NCBI GenBank assembly: GCA_947460175.1
Contig: CANHGW010000025.1
Coordinates: 1-41,626, forward strand
Direction: 5' to 3'
DNA length: 41,626 nucleotides
DNA from: Bacteroidota bacterium
GTDB lineage: Bacteria; Bacteroidota; Bacteroidia; Chitinophagales; Chitinophagaceae
The translations under genes and the position numbers were made by a program. Shown in pieces: positions 1-8,987 of this stretch (positions are counted from its first letter, which is position 1; every line of letters begins with the position of its first letter). The notes beneath the pieces are model-generated. The model searched no databases. It saw nothing but the letters and a program-made list of their open reading frames with translations, and had not been told where the DNA came from.

Positions 1-417
1 CGAGTATTGGTCAACGATGGATCTTATACTATCCAATGTCTTACCCGAAGTTCGGTCAATAGTGAAAAAATAGATTTGGCAGATGCCATTAAAAATACGT
101 TTTCTATTTTAGGTGCAACCATTACCAATGGCGGTTCTTATCCTGGATGGGTGCCAAATCCACATGCATCTATTGTGAAAATCATGAGCGAACTTTATGC
201 TAAATTGCATAATAATGAAAAGCCACTTGTAAATGCTTGTCATGCAGGATTAGAATGTGGAATTCTGGGTACTTTTTATCCAACGATGGAAATGATTTCA
301 TTTGGACCAACTATTCAAGGCGCACATTCGCCTGATGAACGTGTCAGTGTAAGTTCGGTACAGAAATTTTGGCATTATTTATTAGAAACCTTGAAAGAGA
401 TTCCAGTTAAAAAGTAA
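1..417 (+). CDS. pepD: PepD-type aminoacyl-histidine dipeptidase (peptidase M20C), 5'-truncated
   Basis: This is the C-terminal 138 residues of a cytosolic non-specific dipeptidase; the reading frame is open through the left edge, so the N-terminal metal-binding part lies outside the window. The family hydrolyses dipeptides such as Xaa-His using two metal ions. Visible family signatures are HAGLECGILG at about residues 80-89 of the fragment, the stretch MISFGPTIQGAHSPDERV containing the conserved metal-ligand His, and the closing SVQKFWHYLLETL...IP segment. The gene ends with TAA at 415-417 and is followed by a 77-base A/T-rich gap before a TonB receptor on the same strand. Assignment to the M20C family is firm from these motifs; substrate range is known only from the family. 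Confidence 0.93.
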   Translation, partial: RVLVNDGSYTIQCLTRSSVNSEKIDLADAIKNTFSILGATITNGGSYPGWVPNPHASIVKIMSELYAKLHNNEKPLVNACHAGLECGILGTFYPTMEMISFGPTIQGAHSPDERVSVSSVQKFWHYLLETLKEIPVKK

Positions 418-494
418 ACTGAAGAAGTATACAATCTTGCTAGTTTTATTTTAGTAGAAATACTTTTTTAGCCTTACTTTCGTTTTATTATCAC

Positions 495-2948
495 ATGAAA
501 AATTTAGGATTATTCGTTTGTTTATTGTTTTTGGGAATGCAATTATTTGCTCAAAAAAACAATGCTATCATAAAAGGGAAGGTGTTGGATGAATATAAAT
601 CTCCCTTGGAGTATGTAAGTGTATCAGTGAAAGGATATCCTGGTGGAACTAAAACCAACGATAAAGGAGACTTTAACTTAGAAGTTCCTGCGGATAAAAA
701 TATTCAACTAATATTTAGCTATGTTGGTTACGAAAATAAAATCATTTCTAAACGACTTGAAAAAGATGATGTTTTTAATGTGACGGTCACACTTAAAAAT
801 AATTCATTTCAGATGAAGGAATTTACGAAAAAAGATGAACGTAAGCGAAACGAGGCTGGTTCAGTAAGAATTGATCCTAAGTTGCATAGTAAATTACCCA
901 GTATTGTTGGAGGAATAGAAGGCTTATTGAAAATATTTTTGAGTAACAACAATGAATTGACTTCACAATACAATGTACGTGGTGGTAATTTTGATGAAAA
1001 CCTTGTATATATCAATGATTTTGAAGTATACCGACCTTTTTTAGTACGAAGCGGGCAGCAAGAAGGCTTGAGTATTATCAATCCTGATTTAGTGAGTGGA
1101 GTTAATTTTTCTACTGGAGGATTCCAATCTAAGTATGGCGATAAAATGAGTAGCGTATTGGATATTACCTACAAGCGTCCCAAAGAATTTGCTGGAAGTG
1201 CAACCTTGAGTATGCTTGGTTTTGGAGCGCATGTAGAAGGGACTGGTATTAAAAATCGATTTACGTATATGATTGGGTTACGACAAAAATCAAATCAATA
1301 TTTATTGCAAGCACAACAAACCAAGGGAGTTTACAATCCAACATTTACTGATTTGCAAACGTATCTTTCCTATCAATTAAATACGAATTGGCAGGTCGAT
1401 TTATTTGGCAACTATGCTCGTAATCGATTTGATTTTATACCTCAAAGTTCTACCCAAAGTTTTGGTTTGATCAACAAAGCCTTTCAATTAAGAACTTTTT
1501 TTAACGGAGCCGAAACAGACAAATTTGATTCTCGATTTGGAGGCGTGTCATTGACTCATACACCCAATGATAAATTGTCATTAAAATTATTAGCCTCAGG
1601 ATATCAAACCAATGAAACCGAAACGTACGATATTCAAGGTGAGTATTTATTAGGTGAAATAGAAACCGATTTAGGGAAAGAAAATTTTGGGGAATTGAAA
1701 TATGCATTGGGTACCGGTGTCATTCATAATTATGCACGCAATTATCTCAATGTAAATGTTGCTAATATAGGACATAAAGGTTCGTATGATGCCAAGCGAC
1801 ATTTTCTTCAATGGGGATTGAATACTGAATTTGTCAATATTGTGGACAAACTCAATGAATGGGAGCGAAGAGATAGTGCAGGGTTTTCACAGCCATACAG
1901 TGATACTTCGTTGAATATGGCCAAACGTTATAAATCTTCACAAGATTTTACGTATAATCGATTCAGTGGATTTATACAAGATAATATAGCATTTGATTCT
2001 ATTGGCTTGGTATTGACGGGTGGTGTTCGTTTCAATTATAATATGTTGAACAATGAATTTTTAGTAAGCCCACGTCTTCAACTTTCGTATAAGCCAAGTT
2101 GGAAAAGAGATATTGTATTCAGAGGAGCAACTGGTATTTATAGTCAACCACCTTTTTATCGAGAGATGAGAAACCTCGATGGAACAGTGAATAAAAATGT
2201 GAAAGCGCAAAAATCGTATCATGCTGTTGGAGGATTTGATTATAATTTCAAAGCATTTAGAGACAGGCCATTTAAATTTACAACTGAACTATATTATAAG
2301 TATATGTGGGATTTAGTACCCTATGAATATGATAATGTTCGTATTCGCTATTTTGGTAGAAATGCAGCAGTAGGTTATGCTTATGGTACTGAATTTAGAT
2401 TGTATGGCGATTTGGTAAAGGATGCAGAATCATGGATTAGCCTTGGATTAATGAAAACAGGTGAAGATGTATTGGATGATAAAATTTCATATAAAGGAGT
2501 TAATGGAACAGACACAGCTTCATTTGCACCTGGTTACGTGCCACGTCCTACTGATTCAAGAGTTAGTTTTGGTTTGTTTTTTTCAGACTACTTACCAAGA
2601 AATAAAAATTTCAAATTATTTCTAAATGGACTTTACTCAACTGGCTTGCCTTTTGGACCACCAGATCAACAACGATATGGTGATACATTACGCATTCCAA
2701 GTTACAAACGTGTGGACATAGGATTTTCTGCATTGTTGATTGATGCTGAACGTAAGGATCGTCCACGATATAGCTTTTTCAAAAACCTTAAAAGTATGTG
2801 GTTGAGCTTGGAGGTATTTAATTTATTGGGAATTCAAAATACCATTTCGTATTCTTGGATACAGGATCAAAGTAGTAATAGAACATATGCTGTGCCCAAT
2901 CGACTCACTTCTCGATTGCTGAATTTAAAATTAGTAACTAGTTTTTAA
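495..2948 (+). CDS. TonB-dependent receptor with N-terminal carboxypeptidase-regulatory-like domain
   Basis: An 817-residue outer-membrane receptor. Residues 1-20 form a signal peptide ending LFAQ. Residues about 25-105 form a CarboxypepD_reg-like beta domain (IKGKVLDEYKSPLEYVSV), typical of Bacteroidota receptors. A plug domain follows near 130-230 (YNVRGGNFDENLVYINDFE), then a 22-strand-type barrel ending in Phe (LLNLKLVTSF), the usual outer-membrane insertion signal. No SusD-like partner lies next to it, so a Sus-type glycan uptake role is not supported. The upstream TACTTTCG at 475-482 is one mismatch from the Bacteroidota -7 box. The substrate cannot be read from the sequence. Its 3' end converges with the gene ending at 2955, leaving a 6-base gap. 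Confidence 0.92.
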   Translation: MKNLGLFVCLLFLGMQLFAQKNNAIIKGKVLDEYKSPLEYVSVSVKGYPGGTKTNDKGDFNLEVPADKNIQLIFSYVGYENKIISKRLEKDDVFNVTVTLKNNSFQMKEFTKKDERKRNEAGSVRIDPKLHSKLPSIVGGIEGLLKIFLSNNNELTSQYNVRGGNFDENLVYINDFEVYRPFLVRSGQQEGLSIINPDLVSGVNFSTGGFQSKYGDKMSSVLDITYKRPKEFAGSATLSMLGFGAHVEGTGIKNRFTYMIGLRQKSNQYLLQAQQTKGVYNPTFTDLQTYLSYQLNTNWQVDLFGNYARNRFDFIPQSSTQSFGLINKAFQLRTFFNGAETDKFDSRFGGVSLTHTPNDKLSLKLLASGYQTNETETYDIQGEYLLGEIETDLGKENFGELKYALGTGVIHNYARNYLNVNVANIGHKGSYDAKRHFLQWGLNTEFVNIVDKLNEWERRDSAGFSQPYSDTSLNMAKRYKSSQDFTYNRFSGFIQDNIAFDSIGLVLTGGVRFNYNMLNNEFLVSPRLQLSYKPSWKRDIVFRGATGIYSQPPFYREMRNLDGTVNKNVKAQKSYHAVGGFDYNFKAFRDRPFKFTTELYYKYMWDLVPYEYDNVRIRYFGRNAAVGYAYGTEFRLYGDLVKDAESWISLGLMKTGEDVLDDKISYKGVNGTDTASFAPGYVPRPTDSRVSFGLFFSDYLPRNKNFKLFLNGLYSTGLPFGPPDQQRYGDTLRIPSYKRVDIGFSALLIDAERKDRPRYSFFKNLKSMWLSLEVFNLLGIQNTISYSWIQDQSSNRTYAVPNRLTSRLLNLKLVTSF

Positions 2949-2954
2949 TTCGAA

Positions 2955-3419
2955 TTATTTCAAAATTGAAAATATTATCATGCCGATAGCAGATAATGTA
3001 GATACAACCGAAAGTATAGTTGTTATCATTAAATATTTTCCCATATAATCAAACGACTTCGTAAGGTTACTTTCTTCTTGACGCAATCTGAAATCATGAA
3101 ATGAGTTGCCAAATTTGATTAGATAAAAAGCATTCACAAAAAATACAATTGAGATTAATAAAAAGATTAATAAAAACAACCATTTTCCAGCACCTTGAAT
3201 AAATTCCATCGCTGAATCACTAATGCCATTGTATTGCATTAATATTTTAGCAATCTCATCTACATTGGCTATGATAAGGATGGCAGTCGAAAGTGTAAGA
3301 ATCCCAAAAATGGTATACATGACTCCTATGAAACGAGTCCACTTTGAGGTAGAGCCTAAGTGCTCTGTACTCATGGTGTCAATTGCAGTTGCTTGAAATA
3401 TTGAATCTTGATTTTCCAT
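2955..3419 (-). CDS. Small membrane protein, DUF5362-like
   Basis: A 154-residue protein with a hydrophilic N-terminus and three evident hydrophobic segments: about residues 30-50 (FIGVMYTIFGILTLSTAILII), 72-96 (WLFLLIFLLISIVFFVNAFYLI), and 128-152. A polar amphipathic loop (FGNSFHDFRLRQEESNLTKSF) precedes the last helix. It has the same layout as the gene just upstream (3434-3826), which has four segments, and both resemble the DUF5362 group of Bacteroidota, but I base this on layout and pattern only. The gap between the two is 14 bases, so they are probably one transcript from the promoter near 3891. Function unknown. Confidence 0.75.
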   Translation of the reverse strand: MENQDSIFQATAIDTMSTEHLGSTSKWTRFIGVMYTIFGILTLSTAILIIANVDEIAKILMQYNGISDSAMEFIQGAGKWLFLLIFLLISIVFFVNAFYLIKFGNSFHDFRLRQEESNLTKSFDYMGKYLMITTILSVVSTLSAIGMIIFSILK

Positions 3420-3433
3420 TTTTTTAATAAAAA

Positions 3434-3826
3434 TTAACTCACTACTAAGGCAATTAAAAATATTAGTAACCCCAAGGCAAGAAGTGAAAGCATGATGATA
3501 AACAACACACCCATTATACTGAAATATACTTTTAAATGATAAAGGGCTTGTGTGAGTTGTGTGGTTTCGTTTTGTTCGATACTCGATTTGGTGAGGTTTG
3601 AAAATTTAAATAGATTGACAGCCATCACCAAGCTAATGACTCCTGATATAATAAATGAAAATACTGAGCCTAGTACATTTGGGTCATTTTTAATTGCTCC
3701 AACAATAATTTGAATTAAACCGAGTCCCAAATTAATGATAGACAAAAGTGCTGCATAGCGCGCCCATGTTACGGTAGTTTGTAATTTGGATTTTGATTCG
3801 TTGCTTAATTCGGTGCTTATGTCCAT
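3434..3826 (-). CDS. Small four-helix membrane protein, DUF5362-like paralogue
   Basis: A 130-residue integral membrane protein. Hydrophobic segments lie near residues 22-45 (WARYAALLSIINLGLGLIQII), 52-72, and 100-130 as a long double stretch. Between the second and third lies a polar segment with the pattern FSNLTKSSIEQNETTQLTQAL, matching the polar loop of the downstream paralogue. This LxxAL-type loop before a final hydrophobic hairpin is typical of DUF5362-like proteins. It is the first gene of a likely two-gene operon; a -7 box (TAAGTTTG on the minus strand) lies 65 bases upstream. No catalytic motif is visible and the function is unknown. Confidence 0.72.
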   Translation of the reverse strand: MDISTELSNESKSKLQTTVTWARYAALLSIINLGLGLIQIIVGAIKNDPNVLGSVFSFIISGVISLVMAVNLFKFSNLTKSSIEQNETTQLTQALYHLKVYFSIMGVLFIIMLSLLALGLLIFLIALVVS

Positions 3827-3890
3827 TATTTAAATTTGCGTTGTTATTCTGTCGATAATTGTTAGTTGCTATAATGACCAATAATGCACA

Positions 3891-3922
3891 CAAACTTAAT
3901 ACATTGATTGAAAAAATCCCAA
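3891..3922 (-). promoter_or_regulatory. Probable promoter of the DUF5362-like pair
   Basis: Read on the minus strand, TAAGTTTG (3891-3898 on the plus strand as CAAACTTA) is a perfect TAnnTTTG -7 box. ATTG lies 21 bases further upstream as a weak -33 element. It sits 65 bases before the ATG at 3826. Confidence 0.45.
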
Positions 3923-3959
3923 TGTTTTTAAATTGCGAAAATCAATGAATTGGAACTTG

Positions 3960-5438
3960 TTAATAAGCTCGAGCAAATAATACACGTTGAGAACTAGGGT
4001 TGCCCGTTAGGATACAGGAACCTTCTTCCATTAAATTATCATTGGGGATACAACGAATAGTTGCTTTGGTAAGATTTTTAATTTTATCCTCAGTTTCTGA
4101 AGTGCCATCCCAATGCGCACTTACAAAGCCTCCTTTTGTATCCAATAATTGTTGAAACTCTTCCCAGTTTTCAGCTTTAGTAATATGTTCATTTCTAAAA
4201 GTCATTGCTTTTGAAAAGATATTTTCTTGAATTTCGTTTAATAAATGTTCGATTGTTTCAGCTAAACCATCCATACTCATTGATTTCTTTTCTTTGGTAT
4301 CTCTTCGAGCTACTTCAGCTACATTGTTTTCAATATCACGAAGTCCAAGTGCTACACGTACTGGCACACCTTTCATTTCATATTCGGCAAATTTCCAACC
4401 TGGACGTGAGTTGTCGTCATTGTCGTATTTTACTTTGATGCCTTTGGCCTTAAGTTGATTCACTATTTCATTTGCTTTGGCATCAATGGTTTCTTTACTT
4501 TCAGGCCCTTTATAGATTGGAACTAGGACTACTTGTATAGGTGCTAATTTTGGAGGCAGTATAAGTCCATCGTCATCACTATGAGCCATTACTAAAGCAC
4601 CAATCAAACGGGTAGAAACTCCCCATGAAGTAGCCCAAACAGATTCAGCTTTATTTTCTTTGTTGATAAAAGTAACATCAAATGCTTTTGCAAAATTTTG
4701 ACCTAAAAAATGTGAAGTACCAGCCTGAAGAGCTTTGCCATCTTGCATCAATGCTTCAATACAATAGGTATCTTCTGCTCCAGCAAATCGTTCGTTGGCC
4801 GATTTTACACCTTTTACTACTGGCATCGCCATCCAATTTTCTGCAAAGTCTGCATATACATTCAGCATTTTAACGGTTTCTTCAACTGCTTCTTCTTTGG
4901 TCGCATGTGCTGTATGACCTTCTTGCCATAGAAACTCTGCTGTACGTAAAAATAATCGAGTACGCATTTCCCATCGTACTACATTAGCCCATTGATTGAT
5001 TAATATTGGAAGATCGCGATAGGATTGAATCCATTTTTTATAGGTATTCCAAATGATAGCTTCTGAGGTTGGTCTTACCACAAGTTCTTCTTCAAGTTTA
5101 GCTTCTGGATCAACGATTAATTTACCTGGATTTGCAGGATCATTTTTAAGTCGATAGTGTGTAACTACAGCACATTCTTTAGCAAATCCTTCTGCGTTTT
5201 TTTCTTCTGCTTCAAACAAACTTTTAGGAACAAATAATGGGAAATAAGCATTTTGATGCCCCGTATCTTTAAACATTTTATCAAGTACATCGCGCATGTT
5301 TTCCCATAAAGCATACCCATAGGGTTTTATAACCATACAACCTCTTACAGCACTGTAATCGGCTAGGCCTGCTTTTAACACTAAGTCATTGTACCATTGA
5401 CTATAATCTTCACTTCTGGAGGTAATTTCTTTGCTCAT
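3960..5438 (-). CDS. proS: Prolyl-tRNA synthetase, archaeal/eukaryotic-like type (ProS type 3)
   Basis: Class II aminoacyl-tRNA synthetase charging tRNA-Pro with proline in the cytoplasm. I chose the ATG at 5438 (protein begins [16 protein letters not shown], 492 residues) because family members start here; the longer 513-residue frame from 5501 adds an unlike N-terminal stretch. Visible motifs are the catalytic-core start [16 protein letters not shown], motif 2 ([20 protein letters not shown]), motif 3 region ([19 protein letters not shown]), an anticodon-binding domain ([12 protein letters not shown]) and a C-terminal extension closing [11 protein letters not shown] with the terminal Tyr characteristic of this type. 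There is no editing insertion domain. The gene is divergent from the secreted repeat protein at 5710, a neighbourhood I recall as common in Bacteroidota. Confidence 0.97.
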   Translation of the reverse strand: MSKEITSRSEDYSQWYNDLVLKAGLADYSAVRGCMVIKPYGYALWENMRDVLDKMFKDTGHQNAYFPLFVPKSLFEAEEKNAEGFAKECAVVTHYRLKNDPANPGKLIVDPEAKLEEELVVRPTSEAIIWNTYKKWIQSYRDLPILINQWANVVRWEMRTRLFLRTAEFLWQEGHTAHATKEEAVEETVKMLNVYADFAENWMAMPVVKGVKSANERFAGAEDTYCIEALMQDGKALQAGTSHFLGQNFAKAFDVTFINKENKAESVWATSWGVSTRLIGALVMAHSDDDGLILPPKLAPIQVVLVPIYKGPESKETIDAKANEIVNQLKAKGIKVKYDNDDNSRPGWKFAEYEMKGVPVRVALGLRDIENNVAEVARRDTKEKKSMSMDGLAETIEHLLNEIQENIFSKAMTFRNEHITKAENWEEFQQLLDTKGGFVSAHWDGTSETEDKIKNLTKATIRCIPNDNLMEEGSCILTGNPSSQRVLFARAY

Positions 5439-5646
5439 TTCTTCTGTTTTTGTTACTGCAAAAGGATTAAATCTGTTTTTTGCCGAAGTGCAAATTAACA
5501 TAAACTTTGTGGTGTAACATAATATGAAAATTTATATATTTAAATAGATGTAAAACAATTTTTTACAGCTGTATAAATTGGTAATTATTATTGGTTTGTT
5601 TTTTATTGTTAACGCTTTATTATTATTGTTTTAGGTTTTAACTTCT

Positions 5647-5678
5647 TTTGTTCATCTTAGTCAAAGTATGTAACTTCG
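5647..5678 (+). promoter_or_regulatory. Promoter of the Trp/Gly-repeat protein gene
   Basis: TTTG (5647-5650), 20 bases, then TAACTTCG (5671-5678), one mismatch from the TAnnTTTG consensus of Bacteroidota sigma factor promoters. The ATG at 5710 lies about 25 bases beyond the expected start of transcription, and the leader is A/T-rich without a Shine-Dalgarno site. Confidence 0.55.
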
Positions 5679-5709
5679 ACATGTTGATTTACAATTAAAT
5701 TTTTTTAAA

Positions 5710-7332
5710 ATGAAAAATACACTTCTTACATTTATTTGTAGCTTACTGATGAGTAATTTCTTGTTTGCTCAATCCCATGATGATGTTTATTCAAATGGTT
5801 CTGAGTTTTCAAAAGAAAAACAAACTCAAACGACAACTACAAATGTGAATCCGCAACAAAATTCCTCACTTGATGAGAATGATTATGACAATAATTATTC
5901 AAGTCAATCAGGACAAACATCTCAACGTAGTTACAATTACGATGACGAACAATCGATTGATTTTGATGATGATGAGTATTATTATGCTACTCGAATTCGT
6001 CGATTTTATAGACCATTTTGGACAATGGGTTATTTCAGTAATTTTTATTCAGATCCTTATTGGTGGGATTGGTCATGTAGTTACCCTTCTTGGTATATAG
6101 GTTGGAATAGTGGTTTTGGTTGGAATAGTGGCTGGGGTTGGAACAATTATGGATATGGTTTTAATAATAATTGGGGATGCGGAAATAATGGTTGGGGATG
6201 GAACAATGGCTGGGGAAATAATTGGGGATGCGGAAATAATGGTTGGGGATGGAACAATGGCTGGGGAAATAATTGGGGATGTGGAAACAATGGCTGGGGT
6301 TGGAATAATGGCTGGGGAAATGGCTGGGGAAATGGTTGGGGTAATGGGTATTACAATGGTTATTGGGATGGTTTTTATAATGGTTACTACAATGGTACAG
6401 TGAACGGAGGAGGACGTACAACCTATAAATATGGTCCACGTACAAGTACGAATAGCACTGTGAATATCAATAGACCTACAAGAGATCGTACATTGAGTGT
6501 AGGTGCACCTAATGGAAGAAATTCATTCAACAATACGTCGTTAGAACCTGGACAACGTACGATTAATAATCGCACAGGTCGTAATACAAATCAAGAAATT
6601 AACAATGGAAATGGTAGAGTAAATTCTTCAACTGATATCAACAGTCCAAATAGTGAAATACGCCAAAATGGACGCAGTTTAAATAATTCGACTATAAGAG
6701 ACAATGGTAGAAATGATGTTGAGATTAGAAACAACGATACAAGAAATCAACAGAATATTGATCGAAATAGAACGAATAATTCTCGTGAGAATATAGAGCA
6801 AAGTCCAGTAAATGATCGAAATAGAATGAATAATTCTCGTCAGTACAATGAGCAAAGTCCTGTGAATGATCGAAATAGAATGAATAATTCTCGTCAGTAC
6901 AATGAGCAAAGTCCTGTGAATGATCGAAATAGAATGAATAATTCTCGTCAAGAATGGAATTCAGATCGTAATAACGAACGTATACAGCGCGATAATAGTC
7001 GTCAACAAATGCAACAAGAACGTATGCAACGTCAAGAAATGGATCAACAACGTACAATGCAACAACGCCAACAAATGGATCAACAACGTGATCAAGAGCG
7101 AAACAATATGAGACGTAGAATGAATGATCAACAAATTCAAAACCACAGGGAGATTGAAAATAGACCTCAGCCTCGTCAGGAATCTCCTCGAATGAGTTCT
7201 CCACGCCAAGAATCACCGCGCATGAATTCGCCTCGTCAAGAATCGCCTCGCATGAGTTCGCCAAGTATGAGTTCTCCTCGTATGAGTTCTCCTTCTAATA
7301 ATAATTCAGGAGGTGGATTCAGAAGAAGATAA
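5710..7332 (+). CDS. Secreted low-complexity protein with Trp/Gly/Asn tandem repeats and a basic Arg/Gln/Ser-rich tail
   Basis: A 540-residue protein with a signal peptide (MKNTLLTFICSLLMSNFLFAQ). Regions in order: an acidic/polar linker; a conserved-looking aromatic block near residues 92-125 (EYYYATRIRRFYRPFWTMG); a Trp/Gly/Asn region with three 17-residue repeats of WGCGNNGWGWNNGWGN type encoded by 51-base units at 6169-6321, the first two identical in DNA; an Asn/Arg-rich region with four 18-residue units of NDRNRMNNSRQYNEQSPV type at 6757-6954; a Gln/Arg/Met-rich stretch; and a tail of SPRQESPRM repeats. I recall the YYYA-RIRRF block from Bacteroidota proteins lying beside proS, some mislabelled as prolyl-tRNA synthetase; this needs a search. 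It is probably a surface or periplasmic structural protein; its function is unknown. Opposite-strand frames here are repeat shadows. Confidence 0.85.
   Translation: MKNTLLTFICSLLMSNFLFAQSHDDVYSNGSEFSKEKQTQTTTTNVNPQQNSSLDENDYDNNYSSQSGQTSQRSYNYDDEQSIDFDDDEYYYATRIRRFYRPFWTMGYFSNFYSDPYWWDWSCSYPSWYIGWNSGFGWNSGWGWNNYGYGFNNNWGCGNNGWGWNNGWGNNWGCGNNGWGWNNGWGNNWGCGNNGWGWNNGWGNGWGNGWGNGYYNGYWDGFYNGYYNGTVNGGGRTTYKYGPRTSTNSTVNINRPTRDRTLSVGAPNGRNSFNNTSLEPGQRTINNRTGRNTNQEINNGNGRVNSSTDINSPNSEIRQNGRSLNNSTIRDNGRNDVEIRNNDTRNQQNIDRNRTNNSRENIEQSPVNDRNRMNNSRQYNEQSPVNDRNRMNNSRQYNEQSPVNDRNRMNNSRQEWNSDRNNERIQRDNSRQQMQQERMQRQEMDQQRTMQQRQQMDQQRDQERNNMRRRMNDQQIQNHREIENRPQPRQESPRMSSPRQESPRMNSPRQESPRMSSPSMSSPRMSSPSNNNSGGGFRRR
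6169..6321 (+). repeat. Three 51-base in-frame tandem repeats
   Basis: Units at 6169-6219, 6220-6270 and 6271-6321 each encode 17 residues (N-W-G-C-G-N-N-G-W-G-W-N-N-G-W-G-N). By eye the first two are identical in DNA and the third differs at a few mostly silent positions, which implies recent expansion. Each unit contains one Cys, so the protein gains one Cys per copy. Confidence 0.95.
6757..6954 (+). repeat. Four 54-base in-frame tandem repeats (last partial)
   Basis: Units beginning near 6757 (diverged), 6811, 6865 and 6919 (partial) encode NDRNRMNNSRQYNEQSPV-like 18-residue blocks. The units at 6811 and 6865 are nearly identical in DNA. They are part of the coding sequence and are not a CRISPR array, since no unique spacers separate them. 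Confidence 0.92.
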
Positions 7333-7402
7333 CTTGAAATAGATACATTATATCCAAGTACAATTTTACTTCACTCATTACTTTTCAATTAGAAATTATT
7401 TT

Positions 7403-8920
7403 ATGAAAAAACTAATAATAGGTCTGTTTGCAACAGCTAGTTCTATCACTATGTTTGCACAAGACGAAAATGATGCATTGCGTTATAGTAATACGCAATA
7501 TCAAGGTACAGCAAGAAGTTTAGGAATTGGCAATGCAATGGGTAGTTTAGGTGCCGACTTTAGTTCCTTATCAATTAATCCTGCAGGTATTGGATTGTTT
7601 CGCAAAGGTGAAGTGTCGTTTACACCATCCTTTAGTGTAATCAATAATAAATCTTCTTATCTCGGTAATACCAATGAAGTAGGAGATAATAAATTAAATA
7701 TTGCTCAAGCAGGTATTGTATTGACCCATGCTAAGCAAGGCAATTTGTATAGAAAAAGTGGATGGAAAGCAGCTTCATTTGCTTTTGGTATCAATAGAGT
7801 CGCTACGTTTAAAAATGAATATAGCTATGAAGGTAACAATAATCAAAGTTCGTTTGTAGAAAGATATGCCGAAGAGTTTAATCGTGCTGGCGGGTTAAAT
7901 AACAATACATTGAATTCTGTTAGTTTTCCGGCATATGCTGCTTGGTCTACCTACTTAATCGATCAAGACTATGCGGGTGATTCCACTAAAGCAAAGTCTT
8001 ATGTACCGTATGAAGATGGATTGCAACAACGCAAGCAAGTGTCTGAGTCTGGTGGTATGCATGAATTTGTAATAAGTGGTGGTGGTAACTATATGGAAAA
8101 ATTAATGCTTGGAGCAACATTAGGAATTACAAGAAATAATTACATCCGAACAACTATATTATCAGAAACCGACTTAAGTGGTAATACAAGTAATGATTTT
8201 CAATATGCACGATTTACAGAGCAGCTAAATACTGAAGGAACTGGTATTAATTTGAAATTAGGAGCTATATTCAAACCTGTCAATGCATTTAGAATTGGTT
8301 TGGCAGTGCATACACCCACTCGAATTTACTTCAATGATATGTATTCAATTGGAATGGAAACGAATACAGATAGTTTGAAAATCAGAAATAATCCTGGAGC
8401 TGATCCGGTTACTAAATATACTCAAGATACATTGCAAGTATTCAATTACTCAATGAATACGCCTTACAAAGCTATTGCTAGTGCAACTGTCATGTTTAAT
8501 AAGTATGGTTTCATTACAGCAGATTTGGAATATCTTGATTATAAATCGATGAAGTATGATTACGGAATTGGTTATGAAAATGAAAGCAATGCTGTAAATA
8601 CTGCTATTAGAAATAAATATCGCGATGCTATTAATTTACGTATTGGAGCCGAAGCCAAACTAGGTGATTTTGCACTTAGAGGTGGTGTCGCAATGTATGG
8701 TAGTCCTTATGCAACTAATCCAAATGCCATGAGAACCAATATAAGTGGAGGATTAGGTTATCGGGCTAAAACATGGTATATTGATATTGCGTTTATTAGA
8801 AGTATGCAAGAATCTAAAGAGCTTCCCTATGTATTAGCACGAACCAATGCAAATGTGCAAACTGCTACAATTAGCAATTCGGTCTCTCAACTTGTATTTA
8901 CGTTAGGTCGTCGTTTTTAA
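7403..8920 (+). CDS. Outer-membrane beta-barrel protein of the OmpP1/FadL transport type
   Basis: A 505-residue protein with a signal peptide (ending MFAQ) and a barrel that closes with Phe (LVFTLGRRF). The N-terminal segment after the signal, RSLGIGNAMGSLGADFSSLS then INPAGIGLFRKGEVSFTPS, is the hallmark of the OmpP1/FadL/TodX group in Bacteroidota, whose members carry hydrophobic compounds across the outer membrane and are often labelled hemin receptor without proof. It follows the Trp/Gly-repeat gene by 70 bases on the same strand, so the two may be co-transcribed. No haem-binding motif is visible and I would not assign a substrate. It is not PorV: it lacks that protein's characteristic N-terminal sequence. 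Confidence 0.85.
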   Translation: MKKLIIGLFATASSITMFAQDENDALRYSNTQYQGTARSLGIGNAMGSLGADFSSLSINPAGIGLFRKGEVSFTPSFSVINNKSSYLGNTNEVGDNKLNIAQAGIVLTHAKQGNLYRKSGWKAASFAFGINRVATFKNEYSYEGNNNQSSFVERYAEEFNRAGGLNNNTLNSVSFPAYAAWSTYLIDQDYAGDSTKAKSYVPYEDGLQQRKQVSESGGMHEFVISGGGNYMEKLMLGATLGITRNNYIRTTILSETDLSGNTSNDFQYARFTEQLNTEGTGINLKLGAIFKPVNAFRIGLAVHTPTRIYFNDMYSIGMETNTDSLKIRNNPGADPVTKYTQDTLQVFNYSMNTPYKAIASATVMFNKYGFITADLEYLDYKSMKYDYGIGYENESNAVNTAIRNKYRDAINLRIGAEAKLGDFALRGGVAMYGSPYATNPNAMRTNISGGLGYRAKTWYIDIAFIRSMQESKELPYVLARTNANVQTATISNSVSQLVFTLGRRF

Positions 8921-8962
8921 TTGACTAATTAGATTTTGTTTTAATGATGATTGGATTCTATG

Positions 8963-8980
8963 TACATTTGTTCGAAGAAC
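8963..8980 (+). promoter_or_regulatory. -7 box with an overlapping inverted repeat before the transglutaminase-like gene
   Basis: TACATTTG at 8963-8970 is a perfect TAnnTTTG box. Directly after it lies GTTCGAAGAAC (8970-8980), an inverted repeat of GTTC and GAAC, and ACATTTGT occurs twice within 24 bases. The layout would suit a repressor site at the transcription start, but no regulator is known. No well-spaced -33 element was seen. Confidence 0.4.
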
Positions 8981-8987
8981 ATTTGTA

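Noticed and set aside
495-2948. SusC-type receptor of a glycan utilisation locus
   Set aside because: No SusD-like lipoprotein or glycoside hydrolase cluster accompanies any of the three receptors.
6169-6954. CRISPR-like repeats
   Set aside because: The repeats are directly adjacent, in frame and contain no unique spacers; no cas genes are present.
6161-7264. Long minus-strand and other-frame open frames opposite the Trp/Gly repeat gene
   Set aside because: They are created by the repetitive codons of the secreted protein; they have no starts with leaders, no recognisable domains and highly skewed composition.
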